This document shows positions 13,302 through 22,011 of a stretch of 49,213 bases of DNA, one piece after another. This DNA comes from Streptomyces bobili (GTDB lineage: Bacteria > Actinomycetota > Actinomycetes > Streptomycetales > Streptomycetaceae), in the NCBI RefSeq assembly GCF_002154575.1, contig NZ_MUBA01000012.1, positions 1-49,213 of the forward strand, in the 5' to 3' direction. The translations under genes were made by a program, and so were the position numbers. A model generated the notes under the pieces. It ran no database searches and had not been told where the DNA came from. It saw nothing but the letters and a program-made list of their open reading frames with translations. Numbering within the stretch: the first letter of the stretch is position 1; the number at the start of each line of letters is the position of its first letter.

Positions 13302-14723
13302 CTACGGCTGCTGCCGCAGTTTCCGCCAGACCGCCTTCGCCGCGTTGTGTCCCGACATGCCGTGGACGCCGGGGCCGGGCGGGGTGGCCGAGGAGCAGAT
13401 GAAGACGGCCGGATGCGGGGTGGAGTACGGGTGGAGGGAGAGCCTGGGCCGCAGCAGGAGCTGGAGGCCGGAGGCCGCGCCGGTGCCGATGTCGCCGCCG
13501 ACGTAGTTGGCGTTGCGGGCGGCGAGTTCGGCGGGGCCGGCGACGGCGCGGGCCAGGACGCGGTCGCGGAACCCCGGTGCGAAGCGCTCCAGTTGGCGTT
13601 CCATGGTGTCGGTGAGGTCGCCGGTCCAGCCGTTGGGCACATGGGCGTACGCCCAGAAGACGTGCTTGCCGGCCGGGGCGCGGGTGGGGTCGACGACACC
13701 CGGCTGCACCGTGATCATGAAGGGTTTCTCCGGTGGGCGGCCCTCTCGCGATGCGGCGCGCAGGGCGGCGCCGATCTCCGCGCTGTCGGCGCCGACCTGG
13801 ACCGTGGTGGCACGGCGGGCCTCCTCGGCGGTCCAGGGGACCGGGCCGTCGAGCGCGTAGTCGATCTTGTAGACGCCGGCGCCGTACCGGTAGCGCTCGT
13901 AGAAGCGGCCGAGGCCGGCGATGCGGGCGAGGGCCGTGGGCGAGGTGTCGAAGACGTAGGCGCGGGCCGGCGGCAGGTCGTCGAGGCGCTTGACCTCGTA
14001 GTCGGTGTGCAGGGCGCCGCCCAGGTCCTTCAGGTAGGCGGCCAGGGCGTCCGAGATGGCCTGGGAGCCGCCGCGGGCCACCGGCCAGCCGCGGGCGTGC
14101 CCGGCGAGCGCGAAGACGAGGCCGACCGCGCCGGTGGCGAGGCCGCCGAGGGGGGCCATGACGTGGGCGACGAGTCCGGCGAAGAGGGTCTTGGCCTTCT
14201 CGTCGCGAAAGCGGCGGGTCAGCCAGGTGGACGGGGGCAGTCCGACGAGGCCGAACCGGGCGAGGGTGACCGGGTCGCGGGGCAGCGCTGTCAGCGGCAG
14301 GGACATGAAGTCGCGGGCCAGTACGTCCCACTTGGGCAGGAAGGGTTCGACGAGCCTGCGGTACGCCCCCGCGTCACGGGGGCCGAAGGAGGCGGCCGTC
14401 TCGGCGACCGAACGGGACAGCACGGCCGCACTGCCGTCGGGGAAGGGATGTGCCATGGCCAGCTCGGAGTGCAGCCATTCGAGGCCGTACCGCTCCAGGG
14501 GCAGGGCGCGGAAGGCGGGTGAGTTGATGCCCAGGGGGTGGGCGGCTGAGCACGGGTCGTGGCGGAAGCCGGGGAGGGTGAGTTCCTCGGTGCGGGCGCC
14601 CCCGCCCACCGTGTCCCTGGCCTCGAAGAGAGCCACGGAGAAGCCGCGGCGGGCCAGCTCCACGGCGGCGGTCAGGCCGTTCGGCCCCGCTCCCACCACG
14701 ACGACATCGAGCATCGACGACAC
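13302..14723 (-). CDS. Phytoene-desaturase-like FAD-dependent oxidoreductase
   Basis: This 473-residue flavoprotein belongs to the amine-oxidase/CrtI-like superfamily. The N-terminal FAD motif is [20 protein letters not shown], followed by the second signature [15 protein letters not shown]. The C-terminal part contains [16 protein letters not shown], where these enzymes close over the FAD. The sequence resembles the PYROXD2-like branch rather than true carotenoid desaturases, and no other carotenoid gene is near, so a carotenoid role should not be assumed. The start at 14723 ([10 protein letters not shown]) opens the Rossmann strand at the expected position; a second ATG three codons later is an alternative. 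An inositol-phosphatase-like gene lies upstream on the same strand. Confidence 0.85.
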   Translation of the reverse strand: MSSMLDVVVVGAGPNGLTAAVELARRGFSVALFEARDTVGGGARTEELTLPGFRHDPCSAAHPLGINSPAFRALPLERYGLEWLHSELAMAHPFPDGSAAVLSRSVAETAASFGPRDAGAYRRLVEPFLPKWDVLARDFMSLPLTALPRDPVTLARFGLVGLPPSTWLTRRFRDEKAKTLFAGLVAHVMAPLGGLATGAVGLVFALAGHARGWPVARGGSQAISDALAAYLKDLGGALHTDYEVKRLDDLPPARAYVFDTSPTALARIAGLGRFYERYRYGAGVYKIDYALDGPVPWTAEEARRATTVQVGADSAEIGAALRAASREGRPPEKPFMITVQPGVVDPTRAPAGKHVFWAYAHVPNGWTGDLTDTMERQLERFAPGFRDRVLARAVAGPAELAARNANYVGGDIGTGAASGLQLLLRPRLSLHPYSTPHPAVFICSSATPPGPGVHGMSGHNAAKAVWRKLRQQP

Positions 14724-14845
14724 CTGGACCCCTTCGTCAGCCGGCGGCCTCCGGGCTCAGGATATGCCGGGGGTAGGACACGGTCGGCGGCGCGGTGGAA
14801 CGTGGGCGTGGGACGCGCCCCCCGGAGCACGGTGTGGGCGTCGGA

Positions 14846-14861
14846 CGTGCCGTGGGGCACG
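14846..14861 (-). terminator. Short hairpin downstream of the IMPase-like gene
   Basis: CGTGCC (14846-14851) and GGCACG (14856-14861) pair perfectly around a 4-base loop, about 25 bases beyond the stop at 14887. Stability is modest and there is no U tract. Confidence 0.3.
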
Positions 14862-14886
14862 GGGTTGGGCGTGAACGGGGGCGCGG

Positions 14887-15735
14887 TCAGGGGCGGGTGC
14901 CGGACAGGAGGCCGGTCACCAGCCGTGCCGTCGCCGCGTCCCGGGCGGCCGTGAACGGCAGGGTGTTGTCGCCCGTGATCCTGAACGGCTCGCCGGTGAG
15001 GGTGAGATGGGCGCCGCCCGCCTCCTCGACCAGCAGCAGCCCCGCCGCGTGGTCCCAGGCCGCCTCCCAGGAGAAGGCGGTGGCGTCCAACGCGCCCCTG
15101 GCTACGGCGAGATACTCCAGGCCCGCCGAGCCGCACGGGCGCGGGGCGACGCCGTCCGTCCACACGCCGAGCAGGGCGCGCTTCTGGTCGTCGGTGGTGT
15201 AGTCGGGGTGGGAGGTCGCCACCGTGAGGTCGCGGCCCGGCGCGGGCGGACCGGCGAACAGCCGCTCGCCGTCCAGGAAGGCGCCGCCACCGCGCACGGC
15301 TGTGGCGAGTTGGTCGCGGGCGGGGGCGTAGGTCCAGGAGGCCCGCACGACCCCGTGCAGGGCGAGCGCGACCAGGGTGCAGAAGCCCTCGTCGCCGTGC
15401 ACGAACTGCCGTGTGCCGTCGACCGGGTCGACGATCCACACCGGGGCGTCGCCCTGTATCGCCTGGTAGGTGGCCGGGTTGGCGTGCACCGCTTCCTCCC
15501 CGACGACGACCGAGCCGGGCAGCAGGGCGGCGAGGGCCTCGGTGAGATACAGCTCCGCGTTGCGGTCGGCGTCGGTGACCAGGTCGTGCGGGCCGGCCTT
15601 CTGATCCACCTCGTGCGCGGCGAGCTGCCGGAAGCGCGGCATGATCTCCGCGGCGGCGGCCTTGCGGACCGCTTCCTCCACGTCAGCGGCGTGGCGGGCG
15701 AGAAACTCGTCGATGGTTTCCGTATTTCCGATCAT
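14887..15735 (-). CDS. Inositol monophosphatase family protein
   Basis: This Mg2+- or Li+-sensitive sugar phosphatase family member has 282 residues. The metal-binding residues are easy to see: VVGEEAVH supplies the Glu, IVDPVDGTRQFV the Asp-x-x-Asp site, and SWEAAWDHAAGLLLVEEAGG the final Asp. VTDADRNAE is the early conserved segment. Substrates in this family include inositol-1-phosphate, histidinol phosphate and fructose-1,6-bisphosphate, and sequence alone does not choose between them. The open frame extends to 15786, but ATG 15735 (MIGNTETIDEF) has GGAG upstream and fits the usual N-terminus. The gamma-glutamyltransferase gene lies about 106 bases upstream. Confidence 0.88.
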   Translation of the reverse strand: MIGNTETIDEFLARHAADVEEAVRKAAAAEIMPRFRQLAAHEVDQKAGPHDLVTDADRNAELYLTEALAALLPGSVVVGEEAVHANPATYQAIQGDAPVWIVDPVDGTRQFVHGDEGFCTLVALALHGVVRASWTYAPARDQLATAVRGGGAFLDGERLFAGPPAPGRDLTVATSHPDYTTDDQKRALLGVWTDGVAPRPCGSAGLEYLAVARGALDATAFSWEAAWDHAAGLLLVEEAGGAHLTLTGEPFRITGDNTLPFTAARDAATARLVTGLLSGTRP

Positions 15736-15812
15736 GTCTCCATGAGAACACGCCCCACTGACAATCCCCTCCCCGCCGGTGCACACCGGGTGGAATCGGG
15801 ATGAAGAGGAGA

Positions 15813-15829
15813 CGGAAGCCCCCCTTCCG
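15813..15829 (-). terminator. Hairpin downstream of the cytoplasmic GGT gene
   Basis: CGGAAG (15813-15818) and CTTCCG (15824-15829) form a perfect 6-bp stem with a 5-base loop, 12 bases beyond the stop at 15842. Confidence 0.45.
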
Positions 15830-15841
15830 GGCTCCCTTTCC

Positions 15842-17668
15842 TCAGCGTCCGACCGCGTACCCCTGCATCCCCCGTGGGTTCGCCGCCGCGGAGAGGATTC
15901 CCGTCTCCGGGTCGCGGGCGACCGCGCACAGGCGGCCCTCGGACCACGCGTCGGCGACGGTCACCTCGTGGCCGCGCCCGCGCAGCTCCTCGATGACGGC
16001 ACGGGGCATGCGGGACTCCACGGTCACGCTGCCCGGCCGCATGCCGCGCGGGTAGAAGGAGCCGGGGAAGGCGTCGTTGTGCCAGTTCGGTGCGTCGATC
16101 GCGCCTTGCAGGTCGAGGCCGCCCCGCACACGCGCGCGTGCGGCGACGGCGAGGAAGAAGTGCAGCTGCCACTGGTCCTGCTGGTCGCCGCCGGGGGTGC
16201 CGAAGGCGAGGACCGGGATGCCGTCGCGCAGGGCGAGCGACGGCGTGAGGGTGGTGCGGGGGCGGCGGCCGGGGGTGAGGGAGTTCGGCAGGCCCTCCTC
16301 CAGCCAGGTCATCTGCAGCCGGGTGCCGAGCGGGAAGCCCAGTTCGGGCACGACCGGGTTGGACTGGAGCCAGCCGCCGCTGGGCGTGGCCGCGACCATG
16401 TTGCCCCAGCGGTCGACGACGTCGAGATGGCAGGTGTCGCCGCGGGTGGCCCCGTCCGCGGCGGTCTCGGGCTCGCCCGGCACCGGCGACGTCGGCCGCT
16501 TCGCGACGGTCGGCTCACCGGCGCCCATCGGGCTGGAACCGGGCTCGTCCGTGGCCACCACGCGCGCGTGGGCGCTCAGCCGGGGCTCGCGTCCGCCAGG
16601 ACTGCCCGGCCGCAGCTCGTAGGACGCCCGGTCGCCGATCAGCGCGCGCCGGCCGGCGTTGTACGGCGCCGAGAGCAGCTCGGCGAGCGGAACCGGGGCC
16701 GCGTCGCCGTACCAGGCCTCACGGTCGGCCATGGCGAGCTTGCAGCCCTCCACGAGGAGGTGGACGTGGTCGGCGGAGCCGTGTTCGGGCAGCTCGGGCG
16801 GGAGGAGGGCGAGCTGCTGGAGGAGGACCGGGCCCTGGCTCCAGGGGCCCGCCTTGCAGACGGTCCAGCCGTTGTGGTCGTACGTCGCCGGCGCCTCGTA
16901 GGTCGCGGACCAGGCGGCGAGGTCGGCGGCCGTGAGCGTGCCGGTGTGGTGCGTGCCGCTGGTGTCCAGGGTGGGTCGCTGTGCCTGGCGGACGAGTGCG
17001 TCGGCGATGAATCCGGTCCGCCAGACCTCTCGTGCGGCCTCGATACGTGCCTCCCGTCCCCCCGCGCCGGCGGTCTCGGCGAGGAGCCGCTTCCAGGTGG
17101 CGGCGAGAGCGGGGTTGCGCAGCAGGCGGCCGGGGCGGGGTGCTTCGCCGCCGGGCAGGTAGAGGTCCGCCGAGGACGTCCACTCGGTCTCGAACAGCTC
17201 GCGTACGGTCTCGACGGTGGCGCCGATGTTCTCCACGGGCGGGTGCCCGTGCTCGGCGTAGCCGATGGCGTACTTCAGGACGTCGTCGAGGGGCTTGGTG
17301 CCGTGGTCGCGGAGCAGCAGCATCCAGGCGTCGAAGGCGCCGGGGACGGCCGCCGCCAGGGGGCCGGTGCCGGGGACCAGGTCCAGTCCGAGGCCCCGGT
17401 AGTGGGCGACGGTCGCGCCGGCCGGGGCGACGCCCTGCCCGCACAGCACCCGCACCTCGCCGCCCGCGGGGGCGACCAGGACGGGGACCTCGCCGGCGGG
17501 GCCGTTGAGGTGGGGTTCGACGACGTGCAGCACGAAGGCTCCGGCCACGGCGGCGTCGTAGGCGTTGCCGCCGTCCTCCAGGACGGCCATCGCCGCCTGT
17601 GAGGCCAGCCAGTGGGTGGAGGACACCATGCCGAAGGTGCCCTGGAGGGTGGGTCTGGTCGTGAACAC
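15842..17668 (-). CDS. Gamma-glutamyltransferase-family protein, cytoplasmic type
   Basis: This 608-residue Ntn-hydrolase relative cleaves or transfers gamma-glutamyl groups and should self-process into two subunits. The small subunit should begin at Thr412 in DTCHLDVVDRWGN, where the usual TTH motif reads TCH. The Gly-rich stretch is GTPGGDQQDQW, and the N-terminal half has the conserved GGNAYDAAVA and EPHLNGPAGEVPV. There is no signal peptide, unlike the second GGT in this window, so it resembles the YwrD-like intracellular branch. The start is a GTG at 17668 with AAGGAG about ten bases upstream. Actual transferase activity is not certain because the oxyanion and donor-binding segments differ from classical GGT. 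Confidence 0.85.
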   Translation of the reverse strand: MFTTRPTLQGTFGMVSSTHWLASQAAMAVLEDGGNAYDAAVAGAFVLHVVEPHLNGPAGEVPVLVAPAGGEVRVLCGQGVAPAGATVAHYRGLGLDLVPGTGPLAAAVPGAFDAWMLLLRDHGTKPLDDVLKYAIGYAEHGHPPVENIGATVETVRELFETEWTSSADLYLPGGEAPRPGRLLRNPALAATWKRLLAETAGAGGREARIEAAREVWRTGFIADALVRQAQRPTLDTSGTHHTGTLTAADLAAWSATYEAPATYDHNGWTVCKAGPWSQGPVLLQQLALLPPELPEHGSADHVHLLVEGCKLAMADREAWYGDAAPVPLAELLSAPYNAGRRALIGDRASYELRPGSPGGREPRLSAHARVVATDEPGSSPMGAGEPTVAKRPTSPVPGEPETAADGATRGDTCHLDVVDRWGNMVAATPSGGWLQSNPVVPELGFPLGTRLQMTWLEEGLPNSLTPGRRPRTTLTPSLALRDGIPVLAFGTPGGDQQDQWQLHFFLAVAARARVRGGLDLQGAIDAPNWHNDAFPGSFYPRGMRPGSVTVESRMPRAVIEELRGRGHEVTVADAWSEGRLCAVARDPETGILSAAANPRGMQGYAVGR

Positions 17669-17722
17669 AGGCCTCTGTCTCCTTCTCCCGTTGCCCCGAA
17701 GGCACCTCGCTCGCCGCGAAGG

Positions 17723-18697
17723 CTATCGAGGGTGAGGGCGGAGCAGGGCCGCGCCGGCCGGCGTGAGGGTGTGCAGGACCGTGTTGGCGTGGCGCTGGCT
17801 CTCGATGAGGCCGGCGTCGCGCAGGACGGTCGTGTGGTGGGTCGCGGTGGCCGGGGAGACACTGACCGCACGGGCGAGTTCCGCGTTGGTGGCGCCGTTG
17901 GCGACGACGTTCAGTACGGCGGCACGGGTGCGCCCGAGCAGCGCGGTCAGCGGCGCGTCGGTCCGGTCGGGCGACGGCCGGGGATCCGGGCGGCTCACGG
18001 GGTACACGAGGACCGGCGGCAGGCCGGGGTCGGCGAGGGAGACCGGGGTGCGCCAGCAGAAGTACGACGGGACGAACAGCAGGCCCCGGCCGTCGAGATG
18101 GAGATCGCGGGTCTGGCGGTAGTCGACCTCCAGGACAGGAGGGCGCCAGCGCATGACCGGCGGCAGGCTGCGGAGCATGCTGTCGGTACCGCCGTCGAGG
18201 AACGCCCGCGCCAGCCGGCCGCGTTCGGCGTCGACGCAGGCCTGCATACGGTCACGGTAGGGAGCGACGACAGCGTCGTCGTAGGCCCGCAGGACGCGCA
18301 CCAGGTCTTCGCGGGCGGCCTTGTCCACCAGGGCGAAGACGGCTGACGGCGCGTCGGTGACCTGGACCAGCCGCCGGAGTTCGTGCCGGACCCGGGTGGG
18401 CGGCGTGGCCAGGATCGCCGCGAGTCCGTGTTCCAGGCCCTCCTCAGCCTCGGGCGGGGTCAGGAAGTCGGGAAAGTAGGCCGCGCGGGGGTACAGCGTC
18501 GACAGGTCGAGCAGGGCCGTACCGAGCCGGTGGCCGGACAGGGCGGCACGAGCCTCCCGGTACCAGCCGGCGTGCGCCCGGCGTCCGCTCTGGGTCTGGA
18601 AGCGGTGCAGGCTGAGGGCGATCTCCCACAAGGGGTCGGGCGCCGCCGCGATCCTGGTGCGTACAAGATCGTCCGGTCTGAAATGGATGCGCAACAT
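17723..18697 (-). CDS. Winged-helix ArsR-like regulator with DUF5937-type N-terminal domain (copy 1)
   Basis: This is a predicted DNA-binding regulator of 324 residues. Residues 1 to about 240 form a conserved N-terminal domain starting MLRIHFRPDDLVRTR and including YFPDFLTPP and VPSYFCWRTPVSL. The last 75 residues are an ArsR-type helix-turn-helix (TNAELARAVSVSPATATHH, then TVLRDAGLIESQR). No metal ligands are evident. A longer frame reaches 18763, but ATG 18697 follows a GGGGGAAC ribosome site and matches the N-terminus of the paralogue at 21016. The two paralogues face outward around three exported-protein genes. The signal it senses is unknown; the large N-terminal domain is the likely sensor. 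Confidence 0.82.
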   Translation of the reverse strand: MLRIHFRPDDLVRTRIAAAPDPLWEIALSLHRFQTQSGRRAHAGWYREARAALSGHRLGTALLDLSTLYPRAAYFPDFLTPPEAEEGLEHGLAAILATPPTRVRHELRRLVQVTDAPSAVFALVDKAAREDLVRVLRAYDDAVVAPYRDRMQACVDAERGRLARAFLDGGTDSMLRSLPPVMRWRPPVLEVDYRQTRDLHLDGRGLLFVPSYFCWRTPVSLADPGLPPVLVYPVSRPDPRPSPDRTDAPLTALLGRTRAAVLNVVANGATNAELARAVSVSPATATHHTTVLRDAGLIESQRHANTVLHTLTPAGAALLRPHPR

Positions 18698-18798
18698 CTG
18701 TTCCCCCGGTCCCCCCGGAAGCAGCGGCCTCCTGCGGGCGGCTGCGTCACCGGCTTCGACCATGCCGGACGGTCTCGGCGACGGACAACCTCAAGACC

Positions 18799-18818
18799 GG
18801 CCATGTACGGCCATGTAC
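18799..18818. promoter_or_regulatory. Tandem 10-bp direct repeat upstream of regulator copy 1
   Basis: GGCCATGTAC occurs twice head to tail (18799-18808 and 18809-18818), about 100 bases upstream of the regulator start. The 10-bp period places both copies on one DNA face. It may be an autoregulatory site. Confidence 0.35.
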
Positions 18819-18847
18819 ACGCTAAGGGAACATACGGGCGCGAAGGA

Positions 18848-19603
18848 TCACTGGGCGATCAGGCCGGCGACGGCGGCGCGGATCGCGGCCAGTTGGGAGT
18901 ACAGCGTGCCGCCGGGACAGTCGGTGGCCGCCCAGTCGCGGTGTCCGGAGATGGAGTGCCCGTCCCACATGACGCCGCTGACCGGATTGACGTAGATCGT
19001 CTTCTCGCGCTGAGGATCGATGGAATGCCGCACGGAGAGTTCCGCGAGCAGTTGGACGAGCGCGGTACGCGCGGCGGCCGTCGGCGCGGTGCCGGCCAGG
19101 TTCCCCAGCAGGGCGATCCCGACGTTTCCGGCGTTGTACCCGCCGATGTGGGCACCGGTGACGAGCCGTCCCGCGGCGTCGTGTGCGGCGTTCCCGTCGG
19201 TGCCGGACCAGCGCCCCTCGTACACCAGTCCGCCTGCGTCGACGAGGTAGTTGTACCCGATGTCGCCCCATCCCTGGGCGACCGCCTGATCGCGGTAGAT
19301 GGTGCGGACTCTGGACGCGGGGTCGGCCTCGCCGTTGGGGCTGCCGGTGTGGTGAACGGACAGGGTCTGCACGGGGTGGTACTCGGGTGACCAGGTCTCG
19401 GTGCCGTCGGCACCGAAGCGGAGGCGCTCGTCCGCACCCCACGCCTGTCGCGACACCAGTACGTAGCCGGCCGCGGCCGGCGACACGGCGTCGGCCGGTG
19501 AGGAGGCGGCGGCCGTGGCAGGACGGGACGCGGCCCCGGTCACGGCGGCGGCGCCCAGGACCCCCAGCAGTGTGCGCCGGGACAACGATGCTCCGGAATT
19601 CAT
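18848..19603 (-). CDS. Secreted PGRP-type N-acetylmuramoyl-L-alanine amidase
   Basis: This Zn amidase cleaves the bond between muramic acid and the peptide stem of peptidoglycan. Its 251 residues begin with a twin-arginine signal (SRRTLLGVLGAAAVTG) and an Ala-rich cleavage region. The mature domain has RQAWGADERL, then SVHHTGSPNG with the first Zn histidine, IGYNYLVDAGGLVYEGR, and GHRDWAATDCPGG with the second His and the conserved Cys. This is the PGRP/T7-lysozyme-like Amidase_2 fold found in many Streptomyces exported proteins. ATG 19603 gives the signal at the right distance; the open frame continues to 19657 but adds only Arg/His-rich residues. The regulator gene follows on the same strand with about 150 bases between. 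Confidence 0.9.
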   Translation of the reverse strand: MNSGASLSRRTLLGVLGAAAVTGAASRPATAAASSPADAVSPAAAGYVLVSRQAWGADERLRFGADGTETWSPEYHPVQTLSVHHTGSPNGEADPASRVRTIYRDQAVAQGWGDIGYNYLVDAGGLVYEGRWSGTDGNAAHDAAGRLVTGAHIGGYNAGNVGIALLGNLAGTAPTAAARTALVQLLAELSVRHSIDPQREKTIYVNPVSGVMWDGHSISGHRDWAATDCPGGTLYSQLAAIRAAVAGLIAQ

Positions 19604-19717
19604 GTCAGCCCTTCTGTCGCGGTGGTGCCTTCCGTGCGAACGGGACGCGCGTCCCACGCGGTCGGGCCGCGGTGGACGCGCGTCGCCGTCGCCGTCGTCG
19701 TCGTTCTTCCGTTCAGG

Positions 19718-20122
19718 TCACAGGTTGAGACTGCACGCGTAGTTCGGGCTGTTCGCCCAGTAGCGCAGGCTGTTCCAGGTGTTGGGGCCGACGTACCCGT
19801 CGACGGTGAGACCGCCGGCGCAGGACTGGAATCGCCGGGCCGCGGTGTTGGACTGCGGTCCGAACATGCCGTCGACCGTCAGGTTGTCGCCCGACATGGA
19901 GAGGTTGAGATAACACTGGGCGAGCTTGACGGCGGACGGGTTCGACGTGTCGACGGACCCCTGACTGACCGTGGGCGGGGGCCAGCTCGTGCCCCAGTAG
20001 GAGCCGCAGACACCGTCGATGGTGGGTGCGGCGCTCGCGGTCTGCAGACCGCCGATGCCCCCGGCCAGCAGCATGGCCACGGCGGTGACGAGCACCGCGA
20101 TCCGGTTCCTTCTCATACGCAT
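19718..20122 (-). CDS. Small secreted peptidoglycan-binding protein
   Basis: This 134-residue exported protein has a Sec signal (NRIAVLVTAVAMLLAGGIGG, then ASA) followed by one PG_binding_1-like domain. Features are SAVKLAQCYLNLS, the repeat-like LTVDGMFGPQSNTAARRFQ and LTVDGYVGPNTWNSLRYWA, and four mature Cys residues that could form two disulfides. It has no catalytic domain, so it probably binds the wall or tethers partners. ATG 20122 has GGAG at five-base spacing; ATG 20116 is two codons in. It lies about 115 bases upstream of the amidase gene on the same strand, which suggests a shared role at the wall. Confidence 0.82.
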   Translation of the reverse strand: MRMRRNRIAVLVTAVAMLLAGGIGGLQTASAAPTIDGVCGSYWGTSWPPPTVSQGSVDTSNPSAVKLAQCYLNLSMSGDNLTVDGMFGPQSNTAARRFQSCAGGLTVDGYVGPNTWNSLRYWANSPNYACSLNL

Positions 20123-20271
20123 GTCACTCCAAGGCTCAGTCCGCATACGCGGAGCCGTTCTGGCGCGTGCCCCGATGCTCTCGGCCGGGCGCGGCCCCTG
20201 TCACGCTCGTTCGAAGGTGGCGAAAAGACGCAGGCGGAGGCGCGGGACGACGCAGGAAAGGGATGCTCCGC

Positions 20272-20397
20272 TTCCCTGCGAGCGCCTCCCTGCGACCGCC
20301 TCCCTGCGACCGCCTCCCTGCGACCGCCTCCCTGCGACCGCCTCCCTGCGACCGCCTCCCTGCGACGGCCGCCTTGCGACGGCCACCTTGCGACCGC
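20272..20397. repeat. Nine-copy 14-bp tandem array
   Basis: Nine contiguous 14-base units with consensus CTCCCTGCGACCGC fill 20272-20397. The five units from 20286 to 20355 are identical, the first (20272-20285) and sixth differ slightly, and the last two (20370-20383, 20384-20397) diverge at the 3' end. The unit is not a multiple of three, so it is not a coding repeat. It occupies much of the 294-base gap between the I36 inhibitor gene and the peptidoglycan-binding gene, both on the minus strand. Confidence 0.95.
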
Positions 20398-20416
20398 TGG
20401 GGGCGGCGACGAGGGA

Positions 20417-20797
20417 TCAGCACTCGCCGCGCCACCGCACGGACAGCGCGGTGATCGCGCCGTCGGGTGCGTTCCACTTGTACGCCCCCGGTCCGGGGTT
20501 GAAGTGCATGCACCGTGAGCCGGCGACACCGTTGTCGCTGTAGCCGAACTGGACATGGTCCACGCCCGGGTCGACAAGGCCGTTGTTGAACACGGAGCCG
20601 ACCGCGTAGTAGGTGCCCGACCAGTTGCCGACGGTGCGGAACACCAGGCTTCCGGTCTGGTTGGGGCCCGAGTAGGCACAGAAGTAGCCCCTCGGGCAGT
20701 TGGGCGGGCTGGCCTCCGCCGACGCCGTGGGCGCCGTGGCGAGGGTGGCGCCGAAGGCCGCCGTGGCCGCCAGGGTGACGATGAGACGCTTGCGCAT
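20417..20797 (-). CDS. Secreted peptidase inhibitor, family I36 type
   Basis: This is a small exported protein of 126 residues. The signal peptide is MRKRLIVTLAATAAFGATLA ending in ASA. The mature part begins with NCPRGYFCAYSGPNQTG and continues with VGSVFNNG, the CMHFNPGPGAY segment and a terminal Cys. The CPxGYFCxY start, beta-rich composition and paired cysteines match family I36, whose founder is the Streptomyces metalloproteinase inhibitor SMI. Members inhibit metallopeptidases or are secreted proteins of unknown target. ATG 20797 has GGGGGAAG at ideal spacing. It is divergent from regulator copy 2 across a 218-base region, which makes it the likeliest target of that regulator. Confidence 0.85.
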   Translation of the reverse strand: MRKRLIVTLAATAAFGATLATAPTASAEASPPNCPRGYFCAYSGPNQTGSLVFRTVGNWSGTYYAVGSVFNNGLVDPGVDHVQFGYSDNGVAGSRCMHFNPGPGAYKWNAPDGAITALSVRWRGEC

Positions 20798-21015
20798 GAT
20801 TCTTCCCCCAGTCGTGTGCGAGTGGTCGCTCAAGTGGTGTGTGCCGAGCAGCTGTTGCCGCGGCGCGTGGGCAACCGCGCGACACGAGAGTGGCCGTTCG
20901 CCGGACCGCCGCGCGAGGTGATTCGAGTACGGCCGAATGACGCCGTTCATCCGGTGTGTACCGCTGCGAAACTGTGCGGGAAGGCAGGTGCCTGCGCAGG
21001 GGGGACACGGGGATC

Positions 21016-22011
21016 ATGGGGCTCCGGGTGCACTTCACAGCCGCCGATCTGGCGTGCGTGCGGATGGCCCAGGGGCCCGACCCGGCATGGGAGACCGTGC
21101 TGAGCGCGCATCTGCTGAGGAAGACCGAGGGCCGGGGCGCGTTCGACGTCTGGCGCAGGCAGGCCAGGGTCCGGTTGCGGCACCTGCCCCCTCGGCAGCT
21201 CCGGCTGATCCGTCAGCTGGCTCCGCCGTTCGGTCCGACTCCCGACTTCCTCACCCCCGTACAGGCGGGACCCGATCTCGACTCCGGTATCGAGACGATC
21301 CTGTCGACGCCGAAGCACCGGCTGCGCGCCGAACTCTCGGTCCTGGAGGACGGACCCGGCGTCGCCCGGGACCTGTTCGACGGCACACCGTCCGCCGTCG
21401 CCGAACTGGGCGAGGCGCTGCGCGGCTACCACCGTGCTGCGGTCGCCCCGAGCTGGTCACAGATCCACGCCCTGGTCGACGCCGAACGGGCGGAAGGGTC
21501 CCGCGGCCTCCTCGACCAGGGCGTCGACGGGCTGCTGCACAGCCTCAGGCCCACGTTCCGCTGGTCCCCTCCGGTGCTGGAGGCGGACTATCCGTACGAC
21601 CGTGACCTGTACCTGAACGGGCGCGGTGTCCTGCTGATTCCGTCCATGTTCTGCTGGCGCACACCCGTCACGTATGTCGACCCGGAGCTGCCTCCCGTGC
21701 TGGTCTATCCGGTCGCCCCCGGAATCGGCTGGTGGACCACCCCCTCCGGGACACCGGACACCAAGCCGGGAGACGCGCTCGCCCGGCTCCTCGGAGCGAC
21801 CAGGGCGGCCGCTCTGCGGGTCATCGAGGACGGCTGCAACACCGCGGAACTCGCCCGCCGCATCGGCGTCAGCCCACCCACCGCCAGCCAGCACGCCGCC
21901 GTGCTGCGCGAGGCGCGCCTCATCGCCTCGGTCCGGCGCGGCAACAGAATGCTCCACACCCTCACCCCCCTCGGGACCGGGCTGCTGCACACGCACGCGA
22001 ACGCGTCCTGA
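21016..22011 (+). CDS. Winged-helix ArsR-like regulator with DUF5937-type N-terminal domain (copy 2)
   Basis: This 331-residue paralogue of the regulator at 17723-18697 has the same layout: N-terminal MGLRVHFTAADLACVR, middle PTPDFLTPVQ and IPSMFCWRTPVTYVDPELPP, and a C-terminal winged helix (TAELARRIGVSPPTASQH, AVLREARLIASVRRG). ATG 21016 follows a GGGGACACGGGG ribosome site and aligns with the start of the paralogue; an upstream ATG at 20956 is less likely. It is divergent from the I36 inhibitor gene. The intergenic region has an inverted repeat, ATTCG at 20921-20925 and CGAAT at 20934-20938, enclosing GTAC, a tetranucleotide also present in the repeat before copy 1. The ligand is unknown. 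Confidence 0.82.
   Translation: MGLRVHFTAADLACVRMAQGPDPAWETVLSAHLLRKTEGRGAFDVWRRQARVRLRHLPPRQLRLIRQLAPPFGPTPDFLTPVQAGPDLDSGIETILSTPKHRLRAELSVLEDGPGVARDLFDGTPSAVAELGEALRGYHRAAVAPSWSQIHALVDAERAEGSRGLLDQGVDGLLHSLRPTFRWSPPVLEADYPYDRDLYLNGRGVLLIPSMFCWRTPVTYVDPELPPVLVYPVAPGIGWWTTPSGTPDTKPGDALARLLGATRAAALRVIEDGCNTAELARRIGVSPPTASQHAAVLREARLIASVRRGNRMLHTLTPLGTGLLHTHANAS

Noticed and set aside
13302-14723. Carotenoid biosynthesis locus
   Set aside because: The flavoprotein resembles phytoene desaturase only at superfamily level and no crtB, crtE or cyclase gene is nearby.
20272-20397. Tandem array considered as CRISPR or as coding repeats
   Set aside because: Units of 14 bases abut with no spacers, so it is not CRISPR. 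The period is not a multiple of three and all frames give low-complexity shadows.
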